From the NCBI RefSeq assembly GCF_013409935.1, contig NZ_JACCCO010000003.1:186001-250000 (forward strand): DNA of 64,000 nt, read 5' to 3'. Below the pieces are notes generated by a model that worked only from the letters and a program-made list of their open reading frames with translations, made no database searches and was not told the DNA's origin. The stretch is from Streptosporangium sandarakinum. Lineage in GTDB: Bacteria; Actinomycetota; Actinomycetes; Streptosporangiales; Streptosporangiaceae. The position numbers and the translations under genes are program-made. Shown here in pieces: positions 9,531-19,667 of the stretch. The number at the start of each line of letters is the position of its first letter. Position 1 is the stretch's first letter.

Positions 9531-9703
9531 GGCTCATGTCCCTTCGTAGTCGAACACACACTCTCAGTGTTCCACGGAGTCATTCGGGGAACGCGAGGTA
9601 TGCGCGATGGCTATCCGCGTCGCCGTCGTGCCCCCGGGAGCCCCGGACCGGACCTTCGGGTGGACGGTTCAGGCGACCGTTCGGGCCGGGCCGGTGGGAC
9701 GGC

Positions 9704-10195
9704 TCATCCGCCCGCGGGGGCGCCGCCGGGGAGGTAGACGGGGCGCCGCTCGCGGCGGGCCAGGCGGGCGGCGGGCAGGCGCGGCGCGCTGACCTCCGGC
9801 AGCAGTGTGACGGCGGTGTCCCAGGCCAGGAACGCCGCGTCGTCCAGCTCGTCGGCCTGCAGCCGGATGCGCGACGGGTCGTCCAGCACGCCGCCGTCGA
9901 ACAGGAAGTTCACCATGGAGCGGGGGCGGTCCCCGGCCGGGGGCGACCAGTGCACCACGAGCAGCCCGCCCACCTCGACCGGCACGCCCAGCTCCTCCAT
10001 CGCCTCGCGCGCGGCGCAGTCGTGCGGGGCCTCGCCGTTCTCGACGATCCCGCCGGGAAAGCTCCAGCCCGGCCGGTAGTTCGGCTTGACCAGCAGGACC
10101 CGGTCGTCGGCGTCGGTGATCAGCACGGCGGCCGAGGTGAACACGCTGGGCAGTGTGGCGTACCACTCGGACGGCTCCAGGAAGACCTTGCTCAC
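9704..10195 (-). CDS. Nudix hydrolase
   Basis: The 163-aa protein has a complete Nudix box at residues 48-72 (GGIVENGEAPHDCAAREAME, then ELGVP), keeping the metal-binding REXXEE core. It hydrolyses a nucleoside diphosphate linked to another moiety; the substrate is not predictable from the sequence. The start is GTG at 10195 (MSKVFLEPSEWY). The C-terminal tail (RRPVYLPGGAPAGG) is flexible. It has no operon partner; the 204-bp gap to the HAD gene contains only GC-rich spacer. Confidence 0.88.
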   Translation of the reverse strand: MSKVFLEPSEWYATLPSVFTSAAVLITDADDRVLLVKPNYRPGWSFPGGIVENGEAPHDCAAREAMEELGVPVEVGGLLVVHWSPPAGDRPRSMVNFLFDGGVLDDPSRIRLQADELDDAAFLAWDTAVTLLPEVSAPRLPAARLARRERRPVYLPGGAPAGG

Positions 10196-10399
10196 CCCGT
10201 CACGCTAACAGGGCGTCCCGCTCCGGGCCGCTCCGTCACGCCGAGGGTACGGCGGGCTCGTGCCGGGGCGCGGCGGGCTCGTGCCGGAGCGGCGCGTTCC
10301 CGGACAGGGGTGGGCCCGAGGACGGCCGGAAAGGGGCGTGCGGGGGCGGCGGGCCGGGCTCCCGTAGGATCGGTCCGGCCTGCCGAAAGGGGATATGTC

Positions 10400-11047
10400 A
10401 TGGTTCGGGCGGTGGTGTTCGACGTCGGGGAGACGTTGATCGACGAGACGCGGATCTGGTCGCGCTGGGCCGACCGGCTCGGCTTCACCCGGTTCACGGT
10501 GCTCGGCATGCTGGGCGGCATGGCCGCCCTCGACCGGCCGTTCTCCGACGTCTTCGAGCTGCTGCGGCCCGGGTTCGACCTGGAGGCCGAGCAGGAGGCG
10601 TGGAAGCGCGACGACCCCGACGGGCTCCGGGTGAACTTCGACGCCGACGACCTCTACCCCGATGTACGGCCCGGCCTGGCCGCGCTCCGCGACCTCGGGT
10701 ACGAGCTGATCATCGCGGGCAACCAGCCGCCGCAGGCGTACGACGCGCTGACCGCGATGGACCTGCCGGTCGACGCGATCCACACCTCCGACGGCTGGGG
10801 CGTGGCCAAGCCGGCCCCGGAGTTCTTCGCCAAGGTCGTCGCGGTGTCGGGCCGCGAGCCGGCGGAGATCCTCTACGTGGGCGACCGGCTCGACAACGAC
10901 GTCCGTCCCGCCCGCGCGGCGGGCATGCGGACCGCGCTGATCCGCCGCGGCCCGTGGGGCCACCTGCACGCCGCCCGGCCCGAGGCGGCCGAGGCCGACC
11001 ACGTCATCGACGACCTGCACGCCCTGGCCGCCCTCCTCCGGCGCTGA
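10400..11047 (+). CDS. HAD family hydrolase
   Basis: The 215-aa product has the HAD motifs: motif I as FDVGETLID with nucleophile D8 (the second Asp of the classic DxD is Gly here), motif III Lys in KPAPEFFAKV and motif IV VGDRLDNDV. A helical cap lies between motifs I and II, as in the haloacid dehalogenase/phosphoglycolate phosphatase-like class. It probably acts on a small phosphorylated metabolite; DVGET in place of DxD is seen in several HAD subgroups. The ATG at 10400 follows GAAAGGGG at suitable distance; upstream in-frame sequence is not coding-like. Confidence 0.88.
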   Translation: MVRAVVFDVGETLIDETRIWSRWADRLGFTRFTVLGMLGGMAALDRPFSDVFELLRPGFDLEAEQEAWKRDDPDGLRVNFDADDLYPDVRPGLAALRDLGYELIIAGNQPPQAYDALTAMDLPVDAIHTSDGWGVAKPAPEFFAKVVAVSGREPAEILYVGDRLDNDVRPARAAGMRTALIRRGPWGHLHAARPEAAEADHVIDDLHALAALLRR

Positions 11048-11078
11048 CCGCGCCGCCCGCGGCGGGAGGCGCGGTCAG
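11044..11078. terminator. Convergent terminator overlapping both stop codons
   Basis: CTGACCGCGCC (11044-11054) pairs perfectly with GGCGCGGTCAG (11068-11078). The arms contain the TGA of the plus-strand HAD gene and the TGA of the minus-strand gamma-glutamyltransferase gene. Confidence 0.75.
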
Positions 11079-12613
11079 AGGCCCGCGGCGGCCCCGATGA
11101 TCGAGCGCGGGTCCGCCGCGCCGGCGAGGATGCCCGAGGGCAGCACGTCGATCAGGTGGGCGTGGCCGAACGACGAGCCGTACGGCGCGGTGCGGACGGG
11201 GTGTCCGCGCTCGCCCAGACCCCCGCTCCACGGGGCGCCCTCCTCCACCTCGACCGTCGCGTGGTCGGGGGCGAGCCAGGTGTCGAAGCCGGTGCCGCCG
11301 GAGGCCAGCCGCCAGCGGGCGGCGGCGATCGCCTGTCCCGGCGCCTGGTCGTGGGCCAGCAGACGGGTGATGATCTGCAGCAGGATCTGCGGCTGGGCGT
11401 CGCCGCCCATGGTGCCCACCACCGAGCGCAGCGACCCGTCGGTCCGGGTGACCAGCGCGGGGACGAGGGTGTGCGGCGGGCGGCGGCCGGGACCGTACTC
11501 GGCGGGGTGCCCGGGCTTCAGGGAGAAGCCGATGCCGCGGTTCTGCAGGTTGATGCCGGTGCTCGGCTCGAAGACGAGGCTGCCGAAGCCGGAGGCGTTG
11601 GACTGGATCAGCGAGACGCCCATGCCCTCGCCGTCCACCGCGCACAGGTAGGTGGTGTCGCCGGAGGAGGTGAGGTCGCGCACCGTGACCCTCTTGTCCC
11701 GGCCGATCATCCTCCGGCGCTCGGCGGCCGAGGCGAGCGCCGCCTCGACCGAGCAGTCCTCGAACAACACGTCGGGCCGGTCGTGCCCGGCCATCCGCGC
11801 GGCCTCCACCAGCAGATGCGCCCAGAGGGGGTCGGCCGGGTCGGCGGGCAGGTCGAGCTCCTCGGCGATGGCCAGCGCGAGCAGCAGCAGGTAGCCCTGG
11901 GAGTTCGGCGGCGCGGTCCACACGTCGTGGCCCAGCGCGCGGATCCTGAGCGGTTCGACCCAGTCGGCGTTGTTCCTGGCCAGGTCGTCCTCGGTGTACT
12001 CGCCGTCGCCGAGGGCGATCAGTCCCTCGCCGAACTCGCCGAGGTAGAACCCCTCACGCCCCTCGGCGAGGGCCTCCAGCGCCCGCGCCACGCCGGGCCG
12101 CCTGATCAGGTCCCCGGTACGGCGGGCGGCGGCGAAGTCGTGGTGCAGGGGGCCGACCGTCTCCAGGGACGGCACCATCAGCGGGGAGGCGGGGAACCCG
12201 GCGATGGCGTGCTCGATCGCGGGCGCAAGCACCTCGGTCATGGTCAGCCGGCCGTACCGCTCGTGCAGGGCCAGCCAGCCGTCGGCGCAGCCGGGCACCG
12301 GGACGGAGTGGATGTCCCCGCGGTGCGGCATCTGCTCGTGCCCCTCGGCGCGCAGCCGGTCCGGGTCCGCGCCGGAACCGGCCCGGCCGGAGGCGTTGAG
12401 CGCGGCCGGGGCCCCGGGGCCGTCGTGGACGAGCGCGAACAGGTCGCCGCCCAGCCCGCACATGTGCGGCGCGGTCACCGCCAGCACGGCGTTGGCCGCG
12501 ATCGCCGCGTCGGCCGCCGAACCTCCTCGCTCCAGCATGGCCACACCCGCGCCGGAGGCGAGGTGATCGACGGTGCAGACCATTCCGGAACGCGCGTAAC
12601 GGGTGTTCAGCAT
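11075..12613 (-). CDS. Gamma-glutamyltransferase family protein
   Basis: The 512-aa product is a GGT-type N-terminal nucleophile hydrolase without a signal peptide, so it appears cytoplasmic. The start ATG 12613 (MLNTRYARSGMV) leads directly into the conserved ASGAGVAMLERGGSAADAAIAAN block. The autoprocessing site is SGDTTYLCAVD; T320 would be the new N-terminal nucleophile of the small subunit. The usual TTH is TTY here. The glycine-rich TMGGDAQPQ segment near the C-terminus is also conserved. The family transfers or hydrolyses gamma-glutamyl groups; this subgroup (often called ywrD-like) has poorly known substrates. It is monocistronic. Confidence 0.9.
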   Translation of the reverse strand: MLNTRYARSGMVCTVDHLASGAGVAMLERGGSAADAAIAANAVLAVTAPHMCGLGGDLFALVHDGPGAPAALNASGRAGSGADPDRLRAEGHEQMPHRGDIHSVPVPGCADGWLALHERYGRLTMTEVLAPAIEHAIAGFPASPLMVPSLETVGPLHHDFAAARRTGDLIRRPGVARALEALAEGREGFYLGEFGEGLIALGDGEYTEDDLARNNADWVEPLRIRALGHDVWTAPPNSQGYLLLLALAIAEELDLPADPADPLWAHLLVEAARMAGHDRPDVLFEDCSVEAALASAAERRRMIGRDKRVTVRDLTSSGDTTYLCAVDGEGMGVSLIQSNASGFGSLVFEPSTGINLQNRGIGFSLKPGHPAEYGPGRRPPHTLVPALVTRTDGSLRSVVGTMGGDAQPQILLQIITRLLAHDQAPGQAIAAARWRLASGGTGFDTWLAPDHATVEVEEGAPWSGGLGERGHPVRTAPYGSSFGHAHLIDVLPSGILAGAADPRSIIGAAAGL

Positions 12614-12938
12614 GACGAGAGCGTACGGCTTCCGCCGCCGGGACCGCACCGGCCGGCCGGTACGGATTCTCCCCGGCCCGATGATTCCCGCCCTCCACCC
12701 GCCGCCGTTCCCCGGCCGCTTTTTCGGTAGGCATACGGATGTCGCTACGGATGTTCGGCGCCTGAGCGCGGATCTAACGTCACGAAACGGGGGCACCGCA
12801 CCCCGCCGCCCCCTCGCCTCCTCACCCCCCTTGCCTCCCGCCGTGCCCGCCGCCGGGTGATCCCCGCCTGCGGAGTCGCCGCCCTCCCGCCTGCGCGCGG
12901 GTGGCCGCGGCGCGGGAGACAGACCGAAAGGAACACGC
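12614..12938. other. Intergenic region between divergent genes, no gene seen
   Basis: The 325-bp region must hold promoters for the minus-strand GGT gene and the plus-strand protease. The visible structure is a direct repeat TACGGATGT at about 12734 and 12748 and a Shine-Dalgarno GAAAGGAAC just before 12939. I see no RNA gene or riboswitch fold. Confidence 0.5.
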
Positions 12939-15900
12939 GTGAGACGCAGAGCCGTACTCGCGGCCACCCTCGGCCTGGCCGTGGTGGCCGCGGTGGCACC
13001 CTCCTCACCAGCGGCCGCGAAACCCTCCCCGGGGCCGGCCGACCATGCCCGCTCCCTCCATGTCCGCTCCTTCGCCGACCCGCCCCAGCTCGCCGTGGCC
13101 GCCGCCGACCAGGCCGTCGCGAGCGGTCTGGACGACCTGCGCAAGGGGCCCGACGAGATCTACCGGCGCACCACCGTGGTGCCGGGCTCCGAAGGCATGT
13201 ACTCCGTCGTCTACGAGCGCACCTACAAGGGGCTGCCCGTGGTGGGCGGCGACGCGGTCGTGATCACCGACTCCGCGGGGAGGGTGCGTGACACCGCGGC
13301 GGCCTCCGGCGCCACCCCGAAGGTGACGACCTCGCCGAAGGTGACCGCCGAGGACGCCCGCACCAAGGCGAAGAGCCGGCTGACCCGGGTCGACGACAGC
13401 GCCGAACCGCGCCTGGTGGTCCTGGCCTGGGGCGCCAAGCCTCGCCTCGCCTGGGAGGCCCTGGTCTCCGGCGTCGCCGGCGGCAAGCCGAGCAGGCAGC
13501 ACGTGTTCGTCGACGCGCGCACCGGCGAGATCGCCGACGCCTACGACGAGGTGCGGGCGGGCACCGGAAACGGCTACTACTACGGCCAGGTCACCCTCTC
13601 CACGAGCGGCTCCGGCAGCTCGTACTCGATGACCGACCCGACCCGCAGCGGCATCCGCTGCGGCGGGCAGAACGGCTCGGCCTACACCGGCACCGACGAC
13701 GCCTGGGGCAACGGCTCCGGGACGAACCTGGAGACCGCGTGTGTGGACGCGCTCTACTCGGTGCAGAAGGAATGGGACATGCTGCGCGACTGGCTCGGTC
13801 GCAACGGCATCAACGGCAGCGGCGGCGGCTTCCCGACCAAGGTCGGGCTCAGCGACGTCAACGCCTACTGGGACGGCAGCACCACCAACTTCGGCCACAC
13901 GCAGGACAACCAGCGCCAGGCCACGTCGATCGACGTGGTGGCCCACGAGTTCGGCCACGCCGTCTTCCAGAACACCCCCGGCGGCACCGGCTCCGGCAAC
14001 GAGAACGGTGGCCTCAACGAGGCCGTCGGCGACGTCTTCGGCGCGCTCACCGAGGCCTACGCCGACAACCCGAACGACCCGCCGGACTACGAGGTCGGCA
14101 AGAAGGTGGACCTCGTCGGCGACGGCCCGATCCGGTACATGTACGACCCGTCCAAGGTGGGCGACCCCAACTGCTGGTCCTCCTCGATCTCGAGCACCGA
14201 GGTGCACGCCGCGGCCGGCCCGTTCAACCACTGGTTCTACCTGCTGGCCGAGGGCTCCGCGCCGGGCGGCGGCAAGCCGAACAGCCCGATATGCTCCGGC
14301 GGGCCCTCCTCGGTCACCGGCATCGGCATCCAGAAGGCCGGAAAGATCTTCATGGGCGCGCTGATGCGCAAGACCTCGACCTGGAAGTACACCAACGCCA
14401 GGCTGGCGTCGCTGTCGGCGGCGGTCGAGCTGTACGGCGACGGCAGCCCCGAGTGCGCCGCCACCAAGGCGGCCTGGAACGCGGTCAGCGTGCCGGTGCA
14501 GACCGGTGAGCCGACCTGCGCCGCGACGGGCAACGACTTCTCCCTGACGCTGAGCCCCGCCGCGGGCACGGCGCAGCCCGGCCAGCAGGTCACCTCGACC
14601 GTCGGCACGCAGACCACCTCGGGCAGCGCGCAGGCGGTCGCCCTCACCGCCTCCGGCCTGCCGGCGGGCGCCACCGCGAGCTTCAGCCCGGCGTCGGTGA
14701 CCTCGGGCGGCACCTCCACCATGACCATCGGCACCGCCGGGTCGACGCCGGCCGGGACGTACACCGTCACGGTCACCGGCTCCGCCGCGTCGGGCACGCA
14801 CACGGCGTCCTACACCCTGACGGTCGGCAACGGGGGGCCCGCCCCGACCGACCCGCCGGACATCAGCCTCGCCAACGTCAAGACCCACCTGCAGCAGCTC
14901 CAGAGCATCGCCACCGCCAACGGCGGTACCCGCAGGTCCACGGGCGCCGGCTACACCGCGTCGGTGTCCTACATCGAGCAGAAGCTCACCGCCGCCGGCT
15001 ACACCGTGGTGCGGCAGTCCTGCACCTCCGTCTGCACCTCCGGGGCCGGGCCGAACCTGATCGCCGACTGGCCCGGCGGCGACGCGAACCAGGTCGTCAT
15101 GGCAGGAGCGCATCTGGACAGCGTCTCGGCCGGTCCGGGCATCAACGACAACGGCTCGGGCTCGTCGGCGCTGCTGGAGGTCGCGCTGACGCTGGCGGCG
15201 AAGAACCCGACGATGGCCAAGCACGTGCGGTTCGGCTGGTGGACCGACGAGGAGCAGGGCCTCAACGGCGCCCAGTTCTACGTCAACTCGCTCAGCTCCA
15301 CCGAGCGCAGCAAGATCAAGGTCTACCACAACTACGACATGGTGGCCTCGACCAACGGCGGCTACTTCATCAACAACATCAACACCGAGGCGGCCCAGTA
15401 TCTCAAGGCCTTCTACGACGGCCTGAACCTCCAGCCCGAGGAGAACACCGAGGGCGCCAACCGGTCCGACGACGCGCCGTTCCGGAACGCGGGGATCGCC
15501 ACCTCCGGCGTGGCGGCCGGCGCCAGCGCCACCAAGACCTCGGCCCAGGCCGCCAAGTGGGGCGGTACGGCGGGCCAGGCGTACGACCCCTGCTACCACC
15601 AGTCGTGCGACACCACGAGCAACATCAACGACACCGTCCTGGACCGGGCCGCCGACGCCTCGGCGTACGCGATCTGGAAGCTCGCGACGGGCACCACCAC
15701 GAGCCGTGACTTCTCGATCTCCATGAACCCGTCCTCGGGGACGGTCCAGGCGGGCCAGGCGGCCACCGCCACGGTCTCCACCGCCACCACGGCGGGCACC
15801 GCGCAGACGGTCAGCCTGTCCGCGTCGGGTCTGCCCACCGGCGCCACGGCCGGCTTCAACCCGGCGTCGGTGACCTCGGGCGGCTCGTCCACCCTCACCA

Positions 15901-16352
15901 TCGCCACCACGGCCGCGACGCCCTCCGGCACCTACCAGGTTACGGTGACCGGCACCGGTGAGGCCGCCACCCGCACCTCGACGTACACGCTGACCGTGCA
16001 GGGCACCTCGGGTGGCCGCACGTTCCGCAACGACACCGACTACACCGTCTACGACTACGGCACCGTCCTGAGCCCGATCACCTCCACCGCGACCGGCTCG
16101 GCGGCGTCGCCCGTCAAGGTGACCGTCACGATGAACCACCCCTGCGCCGAGGACCTCCAACTGTGGCTCCGCGGCCCGAACGGGCTGTGGTATCCGCTCC
16201 AGGCCAGCGGCGGCTACATCTGCACCCCGTACGGCACACGGACCTACACGGTCCCGGTCGCTCAGCGGGCGGCCGGACAGTGGGTCCTGGAGGTCGACGA
16301 CCTGTATCCGGGAGACACCGGCAAACTCGACTGGTGGAGCATCACCGTCTGA
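12939..16352 (+). CDS. Secreted multidomain protease: M4 thermolysin-like + M28 aminopeptidase + P domain
   Basis: The 1137-aa exported protein starts at GTG 12939 after GAAAGGAAC. Order: signal peptide (about 1-27), FTP/PepSY-type propeptide (about 60-200), M4 domain with HEFGH (336-340), zinc ligand E361 in GGLNEAVGDVF and the H423 region EVHAAAGPFNHW, Ig-like repeat 1 (about 533-630), M28 Zn-aminopeptidase domain (about 641-915) with AGAHLDSVSAGPGINDNGSG (H725, D737) and DEEQG (E771/E772), Ig-like repeat 2 (about 923-1020), and a C-terminal P domain (about 1026-1137). The two Ig repeats are close copies (SVTSGG..T.TI). An endoprotease and an exopeptidase on one chain would degrade proteins to amino acids outside the cell. 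All key catalytic residues appear intact. Confidence 0.92.
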   Translation: MRRRAVLAATLGLAVVAAVAPSSPAAAKPSPGPADHARSLHVRSFADPPQLAVAAADQAVASGLDDLRKGPDEIYRRTTVVPGSEGMYSVVYERTYKGLPVVGGDAVVITDSAGRVRDTAAASGATPKVTTSPKVTAEDARTKAKSRLTRVDDSAEPRLVVLAWGAKPRLAWEALVSGVAGGKPSRQHVFVDARTGEIADAYDEVRAGTGNGYYYGQVTLSTSGSGSSYSMTDPTRSGIRCGGQNGSAYTGTDDAWGNGSGTNLETACVDALYSVQKEWDMLRDWLGRNGINGSGGGFPTKVGLSDVNAYWDGSTTNFGHTQDNQRQATSIDVVAHEFGHAVFQNTPGGTGSGNENGGLNEAVGDVFGALTEAYADNPNDPPDYEVGKKVDLVGDGPIRYMYDPSKVGDPNCWSSSISSTEVHAAAGPFNHWFYLLAEGSAPGGGKPNSPICSGGPSSVTGIGIQKAGKIFMGALMRKTSTWKYTNARLASLSAAVELYGDGSPECAATKAAWNAVSVPVQTGEPTCAATGNDFSLTLSPAAGTAQPGQQVTSTVGTQTTSGSAQAVALTASGLPAGATASFSPASVTSGGTSTMTIGTAGSTPAGTYTVTVTGSAASGTHTASYTLTVGNGGPAPTDPPDISLANVKTHLQQLQSIATANGGTRRSTGAGYTASVSYIEQKLTAAGYTVVRQSCTSVCTSGAGPNLIADWPGGDANQVVMAGAHLDSVSAGPGINDNGSGSSALLEVALTLAAKNPTMAKHVRFGWWTDEEQGLNGAQFYVNSLSSTERSKIKVYHNYDMVASTNGGYFINNINTEAAQYLKAFYDGLNLQPEENTEGANRSDDAPFRNAGIATSGVAAGASATKTSAQAAKWGGTAGQAYDPCYHQSCDTTSNINDTVLDRAADASAYAIWKLATGTTTSRDFSISMNPSSGTVQAGQAATATVSTATTAGTAQTVSLSASGLPTGATAGFNPASVTSGGSSTLTIATTAATPSGTYQVTVTGTGEAATRTSTYTLTVQGTSGGRTFRNDTDYTVYDYGTVLSPITSTATGSAASPVKVTVTMNHPCAEDLQLWLRGPNGLWYPLQASGGYICTPYGTRTYTVPVAQRAAGQWVLEVDDLYPGDTGKLDWWSITV

Positions 16353-16376
16353 GTGCCCGGCCCACGAACGGAAGAC

Positions 16377-16450
16377 GCCCCCGGGACCGAGCGATCGGCC
16401 CCGGGGGCCCCGTCGTCTCCGGTCCGTCGTCTCCGGGCCGGAGACGACGG
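16377..16450 (+). terminator. Tandem terminator hairpins
   Basis: Two hairpins follow the protease stop: GCCCCCGGG (16377-16385) with 16400-16408, and a 13-bp perfect arm CCGTCGTCTCCGG (16424-16436) with 16438-16450. The second also sits downstream of the minus-strand LuxR gene and can serve both directions. Confidence 0.75.
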
Positions 16451-16500
16451 ACGGGTGCCGTCCCCGGAGGCGGACGGGGCGACGCGCGGGCCGGGCGCGT

Positions 16501-19314
16501 TCAGACGGGCGGGGCGACCTCGGTGCGCGACCGCAGGCCGAGCTTGCGCAGCACGGTGGCGACATGGGTCTCGACCGTGCGCGTCGACAGGAACAGAACG
16601 TCGGCGATCTCCCGGTTGGTCCGGCCGAGCGCGACCAGCCGGGCCACCTCCTTCTCCCGCTGCGACAGCGCGCCGGCGTTGCCCTTGCGGCCCCGCGGCA
16701 GCGGGGACTCCACACCGAGGTCGCGCAGCGCGCGCCGGCAGCGCGCGGCGTCGTGGGTGGCGCCGAGCTCGCCGAACCGCTCCGCCGTCTCGGCGAGGGC
16801 CGCGGCGGCGGAGCGGTCGCCGAGGGCGAGCCTGGCGCGCGCCTCGCTCTCGCCTACCCGCGCCGCGGTGTAGGGCTGGGGCAGGGCCGCGTACGCCTCC
16901 CGGGCGCGGGCGAAGAAGTCCGCGGCCTCGTCCGGCCGCCGGTCGGCGGCCAGCGCGCCCCGGGCGTGGTCGAGTGCGGCGTGCGCGGCGGGGGCGAGAC
17001 GGCCGGTGATCCCGTCGGCGAACTCGGTCACCAGCTCGGCCCCTTCCTGGACACGCCCGGCCTGGGCGAGCGCGGTGACGGCGGAGGGGATCAGGCCGGC
17101 GCCCCAGGCCCACACCCCCTTGCGGCGCATCCGGGCGGCCGCCTGCACGGCCTCGGTGACCGCGTCCTTCAGCGCGCCGCGGGCGAGGTGCAGCTCCACC
17201 AGGCCGCCCGCGGCGGCCACCGCGATCGGCAGGAAGCGTGCGTCCGGCGCGTCCATGCCGGCGCTGTACAGGCACTTGCGGGCCTCCTCCCACTCACCGG
17301 TGGCCAGGGCGAGCAGCCCCAGCACCAGCCAGGCGTCCACCGCGATCAGCGGGGCCTCCGTGGCCAGCTCCACCAGGGCGATCGCCTGGTCACGGAGCCC
17401 CTCCCACCGGCCGGTCAGCCAACGCCTGCGGACCGTCGCGACATCGACGGTGTAGGCGGGGAACAGCACCCCCGTCTCCGCGGCCAGCCGCCGCCCCTGC
17501 CTGCCGAACTCCTCCGCCGCGGTGTAGTGGCCCAGCGTGGTCGCCGAGTCGTGAAGGTTGCAGTAACCGCGGGCGACCTGTCGCCGGACCGCCACGGACG
17601 GGTCGGAGACGGGCAGCGTGGCGGCGATGGCGAACGCGTCCCGGGAGCCGATCGACATCTCGAACGAGGCGCGGTTGGCCAGGACCGCGGCCGCCAGCTC
17701 CGGGTCGTCGGTGATCGCGACGAGCGCCTCGGCGCGGGCCATCCACTCCGCGTGCGTCGCCAGCGACTCGGTCCCCCATTCCGGCAGCGCGAGGCTGGCC
17801 CAGCCGCGGGCGGCCAGCGTCGGCCGGTCGTGCAGCTCGGCGACGGCGGCCAGGACCTCGGGGCGTCCGGCGGGGATGTCGCCCGCCTGGTTGGACAGCA
17901 TCAGTCCGAGGTTGAGACGTGCCTCGCCGCGCACCTCGCGGGCGAGGAAGTCGTCCCGCAGCAGGCGGCGCAGCAGCCGCACCACCCGCTGGTACGACAG
18001 CCCGGTCGCCGCCAGGCGGCTCAGCGCCAGCGAGAGGGGGCCGCGCTCGGGCGCGGGCAGGTCGGGATCGGCGAGCATGCCGTCGAGCACCTCGACCGCC
18101 AGGGCGGTGTCGCCGAGCGCGGCCGCCCGGTCGGCGGCCGCTCTGCCGTGGCGCAGCCACGCGCCGATGTCCCCGGCTTGCCGGGAGTGGAAGGCCAGCT
18201 GGACCAATGGCGGAGGGGTCACCGCCGCGAGCGCGGCCATCGCGCGCTCATGCGCCAGGCGGCGGTCCGGACCCGGGATCGCGTCGTAAACGGCCTGTTG
18301 GGCGAGGGCGTGGCGGAAGCCGTAGCGGCCGCCGGGATGCTCACGGAGCACGCCGGCGCGCAGCGCCTGGCCCAGCCCGGAGGGGGCCCCACTGACCGCG
18401 GCGATCAGCCGCTCGTCCACGGGGAGCCGCAGCACCGCCGCCGCCTGCGCGGCGCTCACCGCCGCCGCGGGCAGACCGGCCATCTGCTCGGCCATCGCCT
18501 CACGCAGCAGCAGTGGCACCCCGGCGCGATCCAGCGCTTCGGGCCCCTCCGCGTCGGGCAGGGAGCGGACGACCTCCTCCACCACGAACGGTATGCCCGC
18601 CGTGTGCTCGTGCAGCCGCGCGACGAAGGCGGGCGGCAGTGCGGAGCGGTCCAGCAGCGCGCAGGCCAGGCTGTTCACCTCCGGGGCGTCCAGCGGCCGC
18701 AGCGGTATCACCAGGCTCGTCGTGCCCGGAGGGCGCCGGTAGGCGCGGCCGAGCGGCAGGCCCGGCGTGTTCAGGTCCTCCCGCCGGTAGGTCGCCACCA
18801 CCGTCAGTCCCTCGGGCGGCTGGTCGGCGAGGAACCGCAGCAGGTCCCGCGTCCCGTCGTCGGCCCAGTGCAGGTCCTCGATCACGAGCAGGGCCGGTCC
18901 GACGGCCGCCAGCAGGGCGCGCATCGCGCGGAACAGCCGGTGCCGTTCGGCCCGCGGATCATTCAGCGGCGGCGGTGGCGGCGGGAGCGCGTGCGACAGT
19001 TCGGGCAGGTAGTCGCGGAGCACGCCGGTGACCGGGTTGAGGACCTCGGCCGCCGGCAGCCGGCCCGCGACCTCGCGGAGCGCCTCCACCACGGGACCGT
19101 ACGGGAAGGGCTCGCGGATCTGGTGGCAGTAGCCGAGGAGGACGGGCCGGTCGCCGGACACGAGACGGTCCAGTGCGGCGTGGACGAGCCGGGTCTTCCC
19201 GATGCCCGCCTCTCCCTCCACCAGCACCACGGCCGGCGGGCGGGCCATCGCCTCGATCAGAACCCGCAGCTCAGAGGTGCGTCCAACGAGTACGGGAGAG
19301 GCCAGGTTGTTCAT
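16501..19314 (-). CDS. LuxR family regulator of the LAL type (AAA ATPase + LuxR HTH)
   Basis: The 937-aa product starts at ATG 19314, which has GGAG 6 nt upstream; an earlier Met lacks one. The N-terminal AAA/STAND ATPase has Walker A GEAGIGKT (34-41) and Walker [12 protein letters not shown], followed by winged-helix and long helical TPR-like repeats. The C-terminus carries a LuxR DNA-binding domain ([20 protein letters not shown], then [14 protein letters not shown] residues). LAL proteins are pathway activators that respond to ligands or protein partners in actinomycetes. The target is not obvious: the neighbours are a protease and a PP2C phosphatase, and both are read away from it or separately. 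Confidence 0.9.
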   Translation of the reverse strand: MNNLASPVLVGRTSELRVLIEAMARPPAVVLVEGEAGIGKTRLVHAALDRLVSGDRPVLLGYCHQIREPFPYGPVVEALREVAGRLPAAEVLNPVTGVLRDYLPELSHALPPPPPPLNDPRAERHRLFRAMRALLAAVGPALLVIEDLHWADDGTRDLLRFLADQPPEGLTVVATYRREDLNTPGLPLGRAYRRPPGTTSLVIPLRPLDAPEVNSLACALLDRSALPPAFVARLHEHTAGIPFVVEEVVRSLPDAEGPEALDRAGVPLLLREAMAEQMAGLPAAAVSAAQAAAVLRLPVDERLIAAVSGAPSGLGQALRAGVLREHPGGRYGFRHALAQQAVYDAIPGPDRRLAHERAMAALAAVTPPPLVQLAFHSRQAGDIGAWLRHGRAAADRAAALGDTALAVEVLDGMLADPDLPAPERGPLSLALSRLAATGLSYQRVVRLLRRLLRDDFLAREVRGEARLNLGLMLSNQAGDIPAGRPEVLAAVAELHDRPTLAARGWASLALPEWGTESLATHAEWMARAEALVAITDDPELAAAVLANRASFEMSIGSRDAFAIAATLPVSDPSVAVRRQVARGYCNLHDSATTLGHYTAAEEFGRQGRRLAAETGVLFPAYTVDVATVRRRWLTGRWEGLRDQAIALVELATEAPLIAVDAWLVLGLLALATGEWEEARKCLYSAGMDAPDARFLPIAVAAAGGLVELHLARGALKDAVTEAVQAAARMRRKGVWAWGAGLIPSAVTALAQAGRVQEGAELVTEFADGITGRLAPAAHAALDHARGALAADRRPDEAADFFARAREAYAALPQPYTAARVGESEARARLALGDRSAAAALAETAERFGELGATHDAARCRRALRDLGVESPLPRGRKGNAGALSQREKEVARLVALGRTNREIADVLFLSTRTVETHVATVLRKLGLRSRTEVAPPV

Positions 19315-19667
19315 TGGCGGCTCCGGGTGAGACGGGTCGGGACCCTCAGGGAGGGTCCCGCATATCGCCATTCAAGGTCAACCTCTGGACATAACGGACT
19401 TGTTGCGGGTGCGTGTCAAGATTCGCACACGGCTGCTCTGAGACGGGGGGAGCGGCCGTGCGAACCGCCCGTGACCTGCGCGTCCGGATTTCGGCGCGAC
19501 GGGGGCACGGAGCCGGAGGGTGATCACGGCCGGGCGTGTCAGGGTTCTTTTGTCAGTAAAGAAACATCATTTGGCGCTGAGGAATTATTAGGGGCCTATC
19601 TGTAAGTTCGTCCAACCTCTTCGTGGTCATCCTGGCGACAGGCTGGGAATCGGACCCGGGAGGTGGA
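19315..19667. other. Divergent intergenic region, regulatory only
   Basis: The 353 bp separate the LAL regulator and the PP2C phosphatase. The stretch at 19545-19600 is AT-richer than its surroundings (for example GTCAGTAAAGAAACATCATT) and likely holds the plus-strand promoter. I see no gene, tRNA or clear operator. Confidence 0.5.

Noticed and set aside
12614..12938. A riboswitch (for example ydaO type) before the secreted protease
   Set aside because: None of the conserved sequence blocks or paired elements could be found; only a short direct repeat is present.
13005..16715. A long minus-strand frame through the M4-M28 protease
   Set aside because: Same reason; it also crosses the terminator hairpins and the end of the LAL gene.
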